The notes under the pieces were generated by a model. The model was not told the DNA's origin. It ran no database searches and worked only from the letters and a program-made list of their open reading frames with translations. 64,000 bases of DNA, from NCBI GenBank assembly GCA_964019055.1, contig OZ025206.1:14171291-14235290 (forward strand), written 5' to 3'. Position numbers and translations under genes: made by a program. This DNA comes from Anthopleura xanthogrammica. Lineage: Eukaryota; Cnidaria; Anthozoa; Actiniaria; Actiniidae. This document shows positions 1 to 18,909 of the stretch, in pieces. Each line of letters starts with the position of its first letter. The stretch's first letter is position 1.

Positions 1-701
1 ATGTTAACTTCAAACCATTCGCTTTCATCTTTAAGCGCTCAGATCTCGCTCAAAACCTATCCAATCAATAAGATAAGTGATAAATTTTCATTTACGGCGT
101 TTTGGGACAAGAAACGAGGGAAATTAGCGCGATGCGAAGGATTTGAAGTAATACACTGGTTCGGCATCCAACTCCAAGCCTGGTGGTCCCTCGCGTTGAG
201 CCGTCTGCCTGCCTAATTTGCATGTTAACTTGAGCAGTTTCGCTCTCGCTTCAGAAGCAAAACTAATTGCTCAAACAGCTAAAATTATATTCTCCTATTT
301 TCAAAATTTTATAAGGCGAAGTCATAAATGAAATAGTGCTTGAAATGAGGCCAAAAGATCGTTTCTAAGTTTAGTATCTGGTCACGGCCGAGATGATCCG
401 AGAATTTCAATGCGAGCTTATTTACATGTTAACTTCGAAAGCTTTTTTCTCGCCTTTCGATTAAAGATACGCAATCAAATCTCTACTAGATCGCTTTTCC
501 TAACGATGGGGATTTTCTGAAGGTAAGAATTAAGAATAGAAATAAATGTTAAAATACGGCGCTCTTGACTACGGATCTAGGTTTTCAGCTTTGCTTCCTG
601 CTATTTATGAATGTGTTTAGATTTGGACCTGAATATTACATGTTGCGGTCATAATTTTCATTACCAGCTTTGATTTTGTTTATTTTTTATTTATTGACCA
701 G
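1..701. other. No gene recognised; 5' flank or intron of UBE2E-like gene
   Basis: The sequence is AT-rich with no exon that I can join to the E2 exon starting at 702. The required upstream exon must end in two bases of a codon completed by A, probably Arg. No convincing GT donor with that property and an E2-like N-terminus was found, so the first coding exon or exons probably lie before the window. The phrase catgttaactt recurs near 1, 221 and 425 with similar CT-rich sequence after it. This is a weak trace of a decayed repeat. Confidence 0.4.
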
Positions 702-8295
<7,594 letters not shown>

Positions 8296-8386
8296 GATAG
8301 TACTCAAAGCCGAAATGTTTATAAATGAATACACCTATTTCAAAAAGGCCAAGGGAGACAGGAAATAGGACTGAGACACGTCAATA

Positions 8387-8517
8387 GACCCCTTTCACGT
8401 GACGTCAAAACAGTTCAAGCTGGAGGAAAAAACAAAATAATCTCGATCTCTTGTGAATTGGAATTCGTTTGTTTTGTCCTCCAAATTCAGCTGCTTTGAA
8501 GTCACGTGCAAGGGGTC
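8387..8517. mobile_element. MITE family A copy 1 (ends with CACGTGACGTCA)
   Basis: Begins gacccctttcacgtgacgtc and ends gtcacgtgcaaggggtc, imperfect inverted repeats of about 25 bp flanked by TA on both sides (8385-8386, 8518-8519). The core has the recurring phrases aatctc, ttgtgaattgg and caaattcagctg. It lies about 90 bp after the E2 stop codon. Other copies are at 8792-8893, 19859-20003 and 50637-50732. The TA duplication suggests a Tc1/mariner-type mobilising transposase (inference). Confidence 0.85.
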
Positions 8518-8791
8518 TATACTCAAACGTAAAAAAAACAGTGCTAGATAGCCACGCAGACGTATTTCATATCTCCTATGTCGTTTGATCCCAACATGCA
8601 TTTTTGAAATAGGTGTATGCATGGAGGCATGGCGAAAAATTCTCCTTTTCATTAATTTCAAACACCTTAATGATGTAGGTTATTTATACACAACAGACCA
8701 TTCCCTTGTTAAATAATCTAAATTTAAATATCATCCTAAATGCTTGGTCGGTGTACCTCAGTGATAACGAACGAGAAAAATTAACGGTATA

Positions 8792-8893
8792 GATCCCTTG
8801 CACGTGACGTCAAGAATTTCAATCTCCTGAGAATTGGAAATCTATTGTTTTTTCCCCCAAATTGAGCTGAATTCTGAAGTGCGGCAAGAGGTC
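8792..8893. mobile_element. MITE family A copy 2
   Basis: Begins gatcccttgcacgtgacgtc, has the core tttcaatctcctgagaattgg and ends gcggcaagaggtc, with TA at both borders. Shorter than copy 1 because part of the centre is missing. Confidence 0.8.
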
Positions 8894-9557
8894 TATAGGT
8901 ACATCGGGCATGATATAGGCAAGTGAAAACCTAGAATACAAGGTTGCAATACCTCCCAAAAAGTTCTATCGTACTAAAGTGCCTCACAACATATTCTTTG
9001 CGAGTTTCACGAGGTATTCGATCTCTCTAATAAGTGGCATTATCAGAGATCGTTCACATGAAGCTAATGTGACTCTAGTTGTAGGGTTAATCATTTTGCC
9101 TTTGGGTGTCCCCTGGGGAAAACTAAAATAGACATCCCACGCAGCAAGGTTCACCCTACCTTAATGCGATTAACTGAACGACCTATCAGTGGATATTGTG
9201 ACTTCATTCCATTTCTTCTGAGTTCAGACTAGAACTAAGATATCAGTTTCGGATGCGCGGAGAACAGAGAATAATTTACTTTGAATTCAGTTCCTTTCAT
9301 GTAGGAAATCTTGTACCACTCTGTGAGGTGAAACGTCAGCGGGAAGGAGAGGCACCTGACCTACTCTAGCAGCCATTAAATCTCTTTCGCCTCGTCTTGA
9401 GATTAGACTCATATATGCACAATTAAATTGGACATAAATAGATAAGCTATATATTATCAATATTACACTATACTCTATTATGATATAATATATTTGGATC
9501 GCTGTTTTTGTTTTGAGCATGTTGATATTTGTAAACCACATAGGTAATCTATGTCTA

Positions 9558-9955
9558 CTAGCTTGGGCTACCTGTGTCGTGTTTCTCGTGTTCACCTATT
9601 AAATGTTCACTAATTCAATCCAGTTAGAATGAAATCACTAAACCCGTGAAATAGATATTAGACTAATACACCTTAGTAGGCCATAATTCCATTGTTTTCT
9701 TTTGTGTCTATTTGACTATTACACTTTAACAAGTAATTCTTATTTCACGGGTTTAGTGAAGTCACTCTATTTTACTTAGTTTAAATGATATAAGTTGCCA
9801 ATAACTAGAAATGTTTACTAAGTCAACTAGCTCGGGCTACCAGTATCATGTTTCTCGTAAAAATGTTCAGCAAATGTTCACTAATTCAATCCAGTTATTT
9901 TACTTATTTAGATGCTTTTAATTGATATAAATTCCCAATAGCTAGAAATGTTCAG
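9558..9955. repeat. Diverged tandem duplication, one copy carrying a MITE
   Basis: The copy at 9558-9826 and the copy at 9827-9955 share ctagct(t/c)gggctacc, gtttctcgt, aaatgttcactaattcaatc, cagtta, ttttactta and gctagaaatgtt-type phrases in the same order. The left copy is longer because it contains the 141-bp MITE at 9627-9767. The right copy is the unoccupied version of the same site. Confidence 0.75.
9627..9767. mobile_element. MITE family B, 141 bp, TA target
   Basis: The left end gaatgaaatcactaaacccg and right end cgggtttagtgaagtcactc are inverted repeats flanked by TA (9625-9626 and 9768-9769). The empty-site sequence ccagttattttactta at 9891-9906 shows insertion at a single TA that was duplicated. 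A diverged relative is at 37610-37755, sharing the inner phrase ttttcttttgtgtcta and aacaagtaatt. Confidence 0.88.
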
Positions 9956-10140
9956 CTGTAAATAGACTAAATAAAGTAATGTTATTGTATTAAAGTTAAT
10001 TCCAGTATAATGAGGACCGTAATTTATATAAACAGATCTCTCTATCTCGAATTTTCAAAAGCAATGAAAATGATCGTGAATAAATTAAATAAATCTCTTC
10101 ACTTTGAAGCGTGCGCAGTATAGTAAAGTGAGCTTGATAT

Positions 10141-10970
10141 CCAATCAGAACAGTTTATGATCACTTGCGTGGTTTTGATAACCAATCATAGAAGTTTAAG
10201 ATCCTAAGTGATCTTGATAGTCAATCAGAGGACACTAGAGAAAAACGTTTGCGCATGCGTGCCTTTCAGCACGCTTTCCAAGAATTTACAAGAGTTTTAG
10301 TGACAAAGTTAATGCTTGTTTTCTCCAACTATACAAAAAATTTCGCGGGTATACTTTTGTGAGACCAAGATACTGTATTAATCAAGACAATATGAAAAAA
10401 TTCGCCTTAAGTTTCAAGAACTGACTTTAAGTTTTGGCATTTTGTAAAGACTATTCTTTAGGCATGTGTGAAAGTCAGATTTGCATATTTATACAAATAG
10501 CAGGAAGACGCTTTTGACTAATTTGCATACGGACTTAGAGCATGCGCAGACGTTTTTCACGCGTGTCCAATCAGAGCAGTTCATGATCCCAAGTGTTCTT
10601 GATAGCCAATCAGAGCAGTTTATGATCCAAAGTGGTCTTGATAGCCAATCAGAGCAGTTTATGATCCCAAGTGGTCTTGATAGCCAATCAAAGCAGTTTA
10701 TGATTCCAAGTGGTCTTGATAGCCAATCAAAGCAGTTTATAATCCCAAGTGGTCTTGATAGCCAATCAAAGCAGTTTATAATCCCAAGTGGTCTTGATAG
10801 CCAATCAGAGCAGTTCAAAATCACTTGTGGTCTTGATAGCCAATCAGAGCAGTTTATGATCCCAAATGGTATTGACAGCCAATCAGAGCAGTTCAAAATC
10901 ACTTTAGGTCTTGATAGCCAATCAGAGCTGTTTAAGATCCCAACTCGTCTTGATAGCCAATCAGCAGTTC
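10141..10970. repeat. 39-bp CCAAT-box minisatellite
   Basis: Eleven copies at an exact 39-bp period. The CCAATCA start is at 10567, 10606, 10645, 10684, 10723, 10762, 10801, 10840, 10879, 10918 and 10957. The consensus is like agccaatcagagcagtttat followed by gatcccaagtggtcttgat. Degenerate upstream copies lie at 10141, 10182 and 10220. The period is a multiple of three, so a 13-residue repeat frame (SEQFMIPSGLDSQ) stays open, as does its antisense. I treat both as by-products. Each unit has one NF-Y-like CCAAT core in the same orientation. Confidence 0.92.
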
Positions 10971-11879
10971 ATAGTCACTTGATAACCATTCAAAGCATCT
11001 TATATTCATTAGTTGTCGTAAAACTAGACATAGACTCGTATATCGACTGGAATTCAAATATGTTCCTTTCTCTAACATCCTAATCATACACTTCTTGTGT
11101 AGCTCATTTTTCCATGTTTCTCGAGGACCCATTTTTCATCCATCACAATTAACTCCTTCGAACTTTTCTCGGCCGCCTACGCTAACATTAGCGCCAGCTG
11201 TCACATTTAGTGAATATCATTTCAAAAATTCCATAAATAAATAAGGTACTACTATATTTATGATGAACAAATTGCCATTTGCATGTTATGAGATCTTTCT
11301 ATTTCAACTGGTCATGAAGGATGTGTTAGGAAATTGGACGAGGAAATTTAATTTAGTGCATATTGACGGCGTTTCAAGCTAAAGTCACGATATCCCTTGA
11401 GGCGTAATCCGTAGTCAGTCCATGTGATGAACTAAGACTAAACATAGTAGACGGCTAGAAACGTGAGATTGAATCTTGTTTATGAAGTTGGATATTCAAA
11501 TACTGGTGCTCATAATGGTAATAGGAAGCCAGCCTTGCAGGTGTTTTTTCCCCGCTCGTTCTCACTTTGGCTGTTTTTGGTATCATTGTTTTATTTAGAT
11601 ATTTTTTGCTCTTATAAGTTTGTCCTCTCTGACCTTCAAAAAAAGATGTCATTTAAACCCTGCATCAAAGGAACCAGAGATAGTCATATCTGTAAAGCAG
11701 GATGTCTTTTGTGATTGTTGGTATAACAGTGAATAAATGAAATTGTATACGAAACGTTCCGATCGACTATTCCGTAGCGGCTGGGTTCCATTTTAAGTGG
11801 GCGTCCGTTATAGCTAAGGTTAAGATGTAATAATGGTTAATGAACAGCTACTTTTATTGTGTTAGCCTATGTTGTTGTG

Positions 11880-12400
11880 CATCATAGTTATGCGCGCTGT
11901 CAGTCCTGTACTATTGTTATTGTGCGCGTTGTCAGTCACTGTTGCCGTTGTGCGCGCTTTCGGTCACTGTACGTTGTGGTTGTGCGCGCTGTCAGTCACT
12001 GTTGTCGTTCTGTGCGCTGTCAGTCACTGTTGTGGTTGTGCGCGCTGTCAGTTAATGTTGTCGCCGTTATGTGCACTGTCATTCACTGTTGTCGTTATGT
12101 GCGCTGTCAGTCACTGTTGTCGTTATGTGCGCTGTCAGTCACTGTTGTGGTTGTGTGCGCTGTCAGTCACTGTTGTCGTTATGTGCACTGTCAGTCACTG
12201 TTGTCGTTATTGTGCGCGTTGTCAGTCACTGTTGCCGTTATGTGCACTGTCAGTCACTGTTGTCGTTGTGTGCTCTGTCAGTCACTGTTTTCGTTGTGCG
12301 CGTGCTGTCAGTTACTGCCGTTTAGCGGGTTATGCGTGCTGTTTGTTTGTCAGTTAATGTTGTCGTGGCTGGTTATGCGTGCTGTTAGTTATCAGTCGTG
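11880..12400. repeat. 28-bp minisatellite
   Basis: About 16 imperfect copies of a 28-bp unit, cactgttgtcgttatgtgcg followed by ctgtcagt. Variants replace cgtt by ggtt and atgtgcg by tgtgtgcg. Copies degrade at both ends. Frames through it encode Cys/Val/Ser-rich repeats (ALSVTVV, VSHCCR) and are not convincing proteins. Confidence 0.92.
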
Positions 12401-12783
12401 ATGGGGGAAAAAGATAAACTGCATCATGGACGTCATAAAAAACAGTTTAAGCTACGATGATCGATATGTTTTTGAAAAACATTTTAACCCTTTTAAAAAG
12501 GTATTCTCACCTCTATAGCAGGTGCAAACCGGAATAAGTAAGAACAGGAGGACTGACAGCGGAGCATCATTATCGTATGATTTAACCCCCGCCCCCCACT
12601 ATCCTAGGCCTTGAGGAATAATTGTATTTAAATGAATCAGCAAGCAGATTAGATATCTGAAATCATCAAGAGACAAACAACATCAGAAAGCCAATGTAAT
12701 AGGATATATTACTAGTCACAAGTACTTGTTTGCATGCTAAGTAAGTAATATAATAAATAGAACAGGCTAATTTGAATATATGT

Positions 12784-12829
12784 ATGGAGAGTAGATGGAG
12801 AGTAGATGGAGAGTAGATGGAGAGTAGAT
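12784..12829. repeat. 11-bp tandem repeat, four copies
   Basis: Four perfect copies of atggagagtag in a row, in otherwise unique AT-rich sequence. Confidence 0.9.
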
Positions 12830-13784
12830 AAGCCAGACAGATAGGTATCTCTAAGATAAAACATAGTTTTTGGTCAGTCTCCTATGTATAGATGTACGTC
12901 AAAACCATTTCTATATTGATATGGTTCTCGTCATAACCAAGAAAAATAAAGCGCCCGCCCGGCGCCGTGTTGTCAAATATTCGGTAAACATTTTCTAAGT
13001 GTTCTTAAAAAATCCATGTCAAATATTCCCTGTTAATTAAAATCGGGTTCATAAACATCGGGAATAGACCAGTCTTCAAAGAAAAAAAGAATTAGCAAAG
13101 TGAATATAGCTATTCAAGATTTCTGCTATAGTAATAACAATTATCTGGAATCATTCCCAGTAGCCAATAGTCGAGCCTAGTGTTCAATTTGGAAAACCTA
13201 GTGACCTCCTTGAAGTCATGCATGATGGGGTTCTAACCTCGATCTCCACATACTACAATAAATGATAAATCATTTCTAGCAGCCCTGTTGTTTGGGTATG
13301 ACATTATTGTTTATACCTAGATGGATTGTTCAAAATCTTGAAGGTTATTACATACATTAAATTTTTAGGTCAATTTAGTTGTCCAATAATGAATCCTGAT
13401 GAAACTTGTGCTTGGCATATATTTCGGGTCTTGATTCATGAGATGGTCATAATATTCTTAGACACGATTGTGTTATCAAGGATCTTGTCATCTAATGGGA
13501 TCTGTACTAGATAGAGGCTATTTATAATTGTATACTTGGGCCACAGACAGCGTTTGCACTGTCTGGTTCTATTCCTCTGATATCAGTAATCCAAGCCTAT
13601 CAACGATTTCGAACATATAAGTAGGTCTGTTTTTAAAGATGAAAAATGAGTAGGAGAAAAAATAAATAAATAAAAATACGAGATGAAAATTCCAGAAATT
13701 TTGAAGAAGAAAAAACATCTTTTTTAAAAGTACTTCAAAAAATTGGAGGAAAAAGCGTGTTGTATGAGAGTATAGTTTTCTAGT

Positions 13785-13895
13785 TGGTACTCCTGTGCTT
13801 CGAGGGTTTTTTCTCCGGGTTCTCAGGTTTTCCTCCCTCCACAAAAATATCAAATTCTAAATTCCAATTCGACCATGAAACGAGGGCCACAGGTT
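13785..13895 (+). mobile_element. SINE-like 3' fragment
   Basis: Contains gggttctcaggttttcctcc, then ctccacaaaaatatcaaatt and ctaaattccaattcgacc. These phrases match the body of the tRNA-type SINE at 21205-21440 and the reversed fragments near 24.9 and 44.6 kb. No tRNA-like head was seen here, so this is a truncated copy. Confidence 0.6.
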
Positions 13896-13977
13896 TGTTA
13901 GCAACTGGCTATTTAGTACTACCCTCGTAAAAAAAAAAAAAAAAAAAAAAAACAAGAAAGATCTAAGGTTATTTGGT

Positions 13978-15021
13978 TCACATCATAGTAGTGCCTGAGG
14001 AAGGCAAGCTATATTTCTTTAGAATCCTTCTTTCCGAGGAGTTTCCTGAGCTTCCTCTCCTAAATGCCCTTGCTTTGCGCTTAAACTCTTTCCTCACCGA
14101 CGGCGTGCTGAAAATATAGACCAAAGGGTTCATGAAACTAGAAGTGAACGTAAAGATGTAAGCAAAAGTCAAGAGGTTTTTCACGTATTGTGCGTTTTCT
14201 CCAAACTCCAACCATAGCCAGATAACCTGATGTGGCAGCATGCAAACAGCAAATGTAGCCATGAAGAGGACAGCTGTACGAATTGCGCTAAGTCCTCTTG
14301 ATTTGTGCTTTAATCCCGCACGCGAGCTGCGTGAGATATGCCTCTTGACTCGATGCTGACCACGGCGTACCACGACTGCGATCTTTGCGTAGCAATACAT
14401 TGTGATGAAAAGTGGAAAGGCATACTGGAAGGCGAAGAAAATAATAGTGTAGCTCTTTCTAACGATGATGCTCCATGTCTCAATGCACTCTCCATGCTGA
14501 TAGTCCAGGAAACTGCTATAGGGAATTACCACTGCAAGAGACACAAACCATACCAAGACGATGAGGTAGCTGACAGTATAAGTTGTCAGTTTCTTCTTTA
14601 AAGGGAAGACAATCCCCCGATACCGATGATAGCTCAGCAATGTTAAAATCCACACGAAAGATCCCAGGGTAAGAGTCTGCAGAGGCCAAAGAATCTTGCA
14701 CATCAGCCCTCCAAAAACCCACTCTTGATTCACGTAAATGAGAACGATATCAAAAGGAATGTTTATCAACAGGACAGACATCTCTGAGATCACCACGTGC
14801 AGAAGCAACAAATTGCTGGGAGATCTTCGTTGTCGCTTTCTTTTCAGCAAGAAAATCATTTCAATATTGCCAAACATGCCAAGAATAAAAATGACAACAT
14901 AAATAACTTGTACCAAGACTTTGCTTTCTTCATGTTCTTCGGGTTCAAAATCCTTTTTTGATGAGTTTGTCTTTGACGCATTTTCTTCACTTTTGTTCAG
15001 AATCCACCTCGCGATAGACAT
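13978..15021 (-). CDS. Rhodopsin-class GPCR, divergent, neuropeptide-receptor-like (intronless)
   Basis: A single-exon frame of 347 residues, a usual length for a class A receptor. Seven hydrophobic segments start with TM1 near residues 36-60 (VIYVVIFILGMFGN). Before them are about 35 hydrophilic residues with NKS, NAS and NSS sequons. A disulfide is likely between the TM3 Cys (MCKILWPLQ) and an ECL2 Cys (HGECIETW). IL3 and the C-tail are basic, and TM7 has NPLVYIF. Several key residues differ from the class norm: TM2 has ISEM where Asp 2.50 is usual, TM3 has HRY for DRY, and TM6 has CMLP for CWxP. The CKxxWPLQ-type TM3 and IVFPLK loop resemble peptide receptors, but the ligand cannot be assigned. 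The ATG context is acceptable and no upstream in-frame extension is needed. Confidence 0.9.
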   Translation of the reverse strand: MSIARWILNKSEENASKTNSSKKDFEPEEHEESKVLVQVIYVVIFILGMFGNIEMIFLLKRKRQRRSPSNLLLLHVVISEMSVLLINIPFDIVLIYVNQEWVFGGLMCKILWPLQTLTLGSFVWILTLLSYHRYRGIVFPLKKKLTTYTVSYLIVLVWFVSLAVVIPYSSFLDYQHGECIETWSIIVRKSYTIIFFAFQYAFPLFITMYCYAKIAVVVRRGQHRVKRHISRSSRAGLKHKSRGLSAIRTAVLFMATFAVCMLPHQVIWLWLEFGENAQYVKNLLTFAYIFTFTSSFMNPLVYIFSTPSVRKEFKRKARAFRRGSSGNSSERRILKKYSLPSSGTTMM

Positions 15022-16371
15022 GCTTTAGAGACAACGGGCACTACGATGTATAAGCCTTTAGTAATCGCCAAAACTTTCAGCTGTTATCACGTTCGCGACT
15101 TAGCTTAAGGACTAAGATTTGCTGCTTAGAAAACCACGCAAAAAAATTCGTACGCAAAACGTCTTTGCGCTCCAAGGTACAGCGTGTGTCGTGTGGTCTT
15201 TGGTTGATAATAAATGGTTGTGAAATCGGGCTTTTTGATCGCGCACTATATAATGATTCTTGGAATAACGATTTTTAAGTGATAAGTCCGCGGTAATGTT
15301 ATTCTGATGTCGGCGATGGTGAGCAAGTATATTGCCGATCAATTTAGCAACTTGACACCTGAAAATCAAGGCAATGCGATTAGAAATTCTAGTCGTTCTG
15401 CCGTTAACTAAATGCTAAAGATAGCGTGCAAAGTCGTCCAGGAACTATCGGCCGCTGAAGGCGTAAATTTTCTGATGGAAACATATATCCGTCAGAATTT
15501 AATGAATTATTTATATTTTTAATTATTTTGGAATAAAGCTACCTTAATTTTAACAACTTACATATTATTCATAAAACCCATTGTCGAATCGATTGTAACC
15601 TCTTTGCCATTATTTCAATTTTCGTTTTATTTTTTCTCAATCGTTTCTGGTTCTAAACCTTTTACTGTCTTTTAACCACAGAAAAACATATTTACGATAG
15701 GGAATTAGTTTCGTTCTCTGACCTTATCAATCCTAATGCAATTTTTTGTCGGATTCATTCAACTCTCTAATACCTAATATATTTGCCACTGATATCAGTA
15801 TGTATTTCCTATTTAGAGAAAAATGTTCCGTTTAAAACATAAACGTTTCCCATGGGCACAATAAAGTAGCACAATGGATATGCCTTCCTAATAAGATTCT
15901 ATCGAGATCGTTAGCTATAAAAGAGACTTGTTTGAGATCCCTCAAATTAAAGCTGTTGTTTAGACATGTTTTCTGTTCGAACAAGACTTTTTTCACTAAG
16001 TCTGTCTCTTTTTTTTTGTTAAATGCAATGCATTAGCAGGAAGCAGATGGGCGTACTCATTAAATATGCCATTGTAGTTGATCGACTTCGCTAGGGCTCT
16101 AACCGGCTATTATTTATTGTTATTTTTTCCTGATGTCCAAACTAAAAAGGCACAATTAGGACGAGTGATGACGCAGCTGACCGGATCTTGGACGTCAAAA
16201 TAAAATAGGAGGGCGGAAAAATGGGATGCGATGAGGGATGCCACAGAGGAAAAAAAGCCAAAACCGCCCCTTGCAGGACTTGTTGGGGAGTTCTGGCTTG
16301 TCAACTGGTTTCTTGCGTTCTTTCCTCTAGCTTCTCTTTTACTTTCGATCTCTTTCCATGGATTAATCGGT

Positions 16372-16667
16372 CATCCATCCGTCATTACCATACATCCATT
16401 CCTGATTCATCCATCCATCCATCCATTACTGATTCATCTATCTATCCATCCATCCATTCCTGATTCATCTGTCCATCCATCCATCCATCCATTCCTGATT
16501 CATCTATCCATCCATCCATCCATCCATCCATCCATCCATCCATCCATCCATCCATCCATCCATCCATCCATCCATCCATCCATCCATCCATCCATCCATC
16601 CATCCATCCATCCATCCATCCATCCATCCATCCATCCATCCATCCATCCATCCATCCATCCATCCAT
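16372..16667. repeat. Tetranucleotide microsatellite (ATCC)n
   Basis: About 60 copies of atcc. The 5' half is interrupted three times by attcctgattcatct-like phrases, and the 3' part is uninterrupted from about 16505. Frames read as (HPSI)n on the plus strand and (MDGW)n on the minus strand and are artefacts. Confidence 0.97.
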
Positions 16668-18847
16668 ATCTCAGCTGAAACTAGCTTTCCCTGCAATTCG
16701 TATAATCCTCACATTTGACAAACTGTCATCCAAATAATTCACGACATATCCGCGTCTCCGGCGTAAAAAGGCTCAAAACGATGCCTTCAAGAGCCATCAA
16801 CGGATGTATGCTTTCATCTTCCTGCTAATAGGTATACTATTCTTGATTTGTTAGATTCAATGACAATCATGCCTATATCTCTACCTATATATATATATAT
16901 ATTTACCGGTTCTTGCTCACCATTTTTTCAAATGTTAACTAATAAAAAAGTGCTTGCCTTGGACAGAAAATAACTTATTTCGAGGTAACGAAAAAACAGG
17001 TGTTAGACGATTGCAAATGAAGGGGGAAAAAATGAATATGGCAGTTCGTTTCAGCGGAGTAGAATGGTAATTAGTTTTAAGTTAAACTTTCAAGGAATTG
17101 CTCCTTGGCTGACGAAAAAATACTACCCCCCCCCCCCCCCTTCTAAGTAAGAGGTTAAAATATTACTATCTGTTTTTGATACATGCCATAGAAATAGAAT
17201 AACAACGCATATAGTCTCTCTGCATGAGATCATTCTGAACAAGTCGATATCCTGGGGTTTTGCAGACCTTCTGGCGAAACTACTCTCTGGTTCGGTAATG
17301 GACTTATTTGATCCATCTCGAGCCTCGAATGTTCCATTTTGGTTCAATTTTAATTTTATGTTGCGCAAAATGACTATAAAAAAACGGAAATAAGGCTGAT
17401 ATAGTTAAGCATGCACTTAAGGGTAATGCGGTGTTGTATTGTAAATCACAATCAAAAGGTTGGTTTAGCAAAACAAAAAAGTAAACAGAGAAGTATGGCC
17501 GTAATGAACTAGGTGCACGTCTAGTCTGCATGAGTCTGCATGGCCCTGGTCTCAATATATTCTCCCTGGTTAAAGTTAGTTCAATTACAAAAGCGCGAAT
17601 AAAGGAAAATTTTCGATGTGTATGGTAAAAATATTGGAACAGATTGGTAAAATATTGCTCATCAAAAGGCAAGAAGAATATCCACACGCAATCCAAGTCA
17701 ACGTGAGATGTTCCCTCCACTCCCCTCCCCTCCCCTCCTATTCCATCCTCTCTTGTTGTTTTCTGAAGCGAAAGGAAGTCCAATTCGCGACAACTGGGAA
17801 ACTATCCGCAGATTTTTACACGCAGTCTGGCAGTTGGACAGTTGATTTCAGAGTTATACTGATATATATATATATGTGGTTTAAAAAAAAAAAGATATGT
17901 CATTCAGACAATTCTTTATATTGCTTTTTCCAATTACAATTGCCAAGAAGCTAATATGACATGACAATGAGTCGTGCATGGAACGAAGCTGTTCTGAGAT
18001 GCTGCTCGATCATGCACCTTTTACGTCTATACCTATAGCTCTTCCACACAAAAGCGATATTTATTCAGTCATTAAAGACATATCACTGCGGTCCCTATAT
18101 ATAATGGGGTTGGAGGGGGAGCGGGACGCGTCAGTCGTTCCCAAATGTTTATTCATTTATTTATCGCCATCAAAATGACTCAGTTATAAAACGGAGAGAA
18201 CGCACATGCTGAATCTTACACAGGAAGCCAGAGAGAGATCTAGAACCTATAAAAAAGGGAAAGTAAAGCCTCACTAAAGCGAGCTCGACTCATGTATTCA
18301 CATGCAATAATTATTTAGGGAAGGAATCCTCTCAATCTCAAGACTAACCACATGCGGTTAAAATGAGGCAGGTATTTCCCTACTGTATGTCACCGACGCA
18401 TTGTGTGTATTTATCATCAATAATCACTTAAGTCAAGCAAACGACATCCCCAAGGGCCTAATCTAGATAGACTTTCTTATTCATCAATCTCCAAAGTCAA
18501 TTTTCATTAGATTTTGAGGGGGATTCTCATATATATATATAAATTGTGGTGTTATTAATAAGGACTGGGATTACACATTTTTTATCCTACTGAGACTATT
18601 ATAATCAAAGATTCGACAATAAAGCCGCCTAGACCATGCTAGACCAGCCCGCGCCTGTTTTTGATCAGCCTACACTTCCCTCTGGCTATATAAATAAAGA
18701 CTGCGTCCAAAAGAAAAAGAAGAAGGGAGGGGTGGGGATCCCTTCATAACCAAAATATACTTCGGCGCTGTTAGCTAGTAGTCGCATCTGACTGAGAATA
18801 TTCAGGAGCGGATGGATTGATTAGGTGTAGAAAGTGCATACATTTGA

Positions 18848-18909
18848 ATGAAGGGAGGGAGGGAGAGAGGGGGGGAGGGAGGGAGGGAGGGAGGGAGGGA
18901 GGGAGGGAT
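18848..18909. repeat. Purine-rich (GGGA)n tract
   Basis: About 15 copies of ggga/gaga-type units. A G-rich tract of this kind can form G-quadruplex structure, but nothing else suggests function. Confidence 0.85.

Larger units (their letters stand above)
8894..13977. other. Intergenic region, repeats only
   Basis: Between the E2 gene and the minus-strand GPCR I see no exon with matching splice sites. The region holds a MITE with a filled/empty site pair (9.6-9.9 kb), a 39-bp CCAAT array (10.1-11.0 kb), a 28-bp array (11.9-12.4 kb), an 11-bp array at 12.78 kb, a SINE-like tail at 13.8 kb and a poly-A run at 13.93 kb. Open frames here follow tandem repeats or are unremarkable. Confidence 0.65.

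Noticed and set aside
10141..10970. CRISPR-like regular array
   Set aside because: Units are contiguous with no unique spacers, and the host is clearly eukaryotic.
10481..11083. 200-codon frame with a 13-residue repeat, and its antisense
   Set aside because: The 39-bp period keeps frames open on both strands. There is no signal peptide or upstream coding context, so I treat it as minisatellite by-product.
11859..12401. Cys/Val-rich frames of 84-180 codons over the 28-bp array
   Set aside because: Several overlapping frames are open at once. The unit is not a multiple of three, so the frames drift through the repeat. No conserved protein features.
16231..16737. 168-codon frame with HPSI repeats and (MDGW)n antisense
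   Set aside because: Caused by the (ATCC)n microsatellite.
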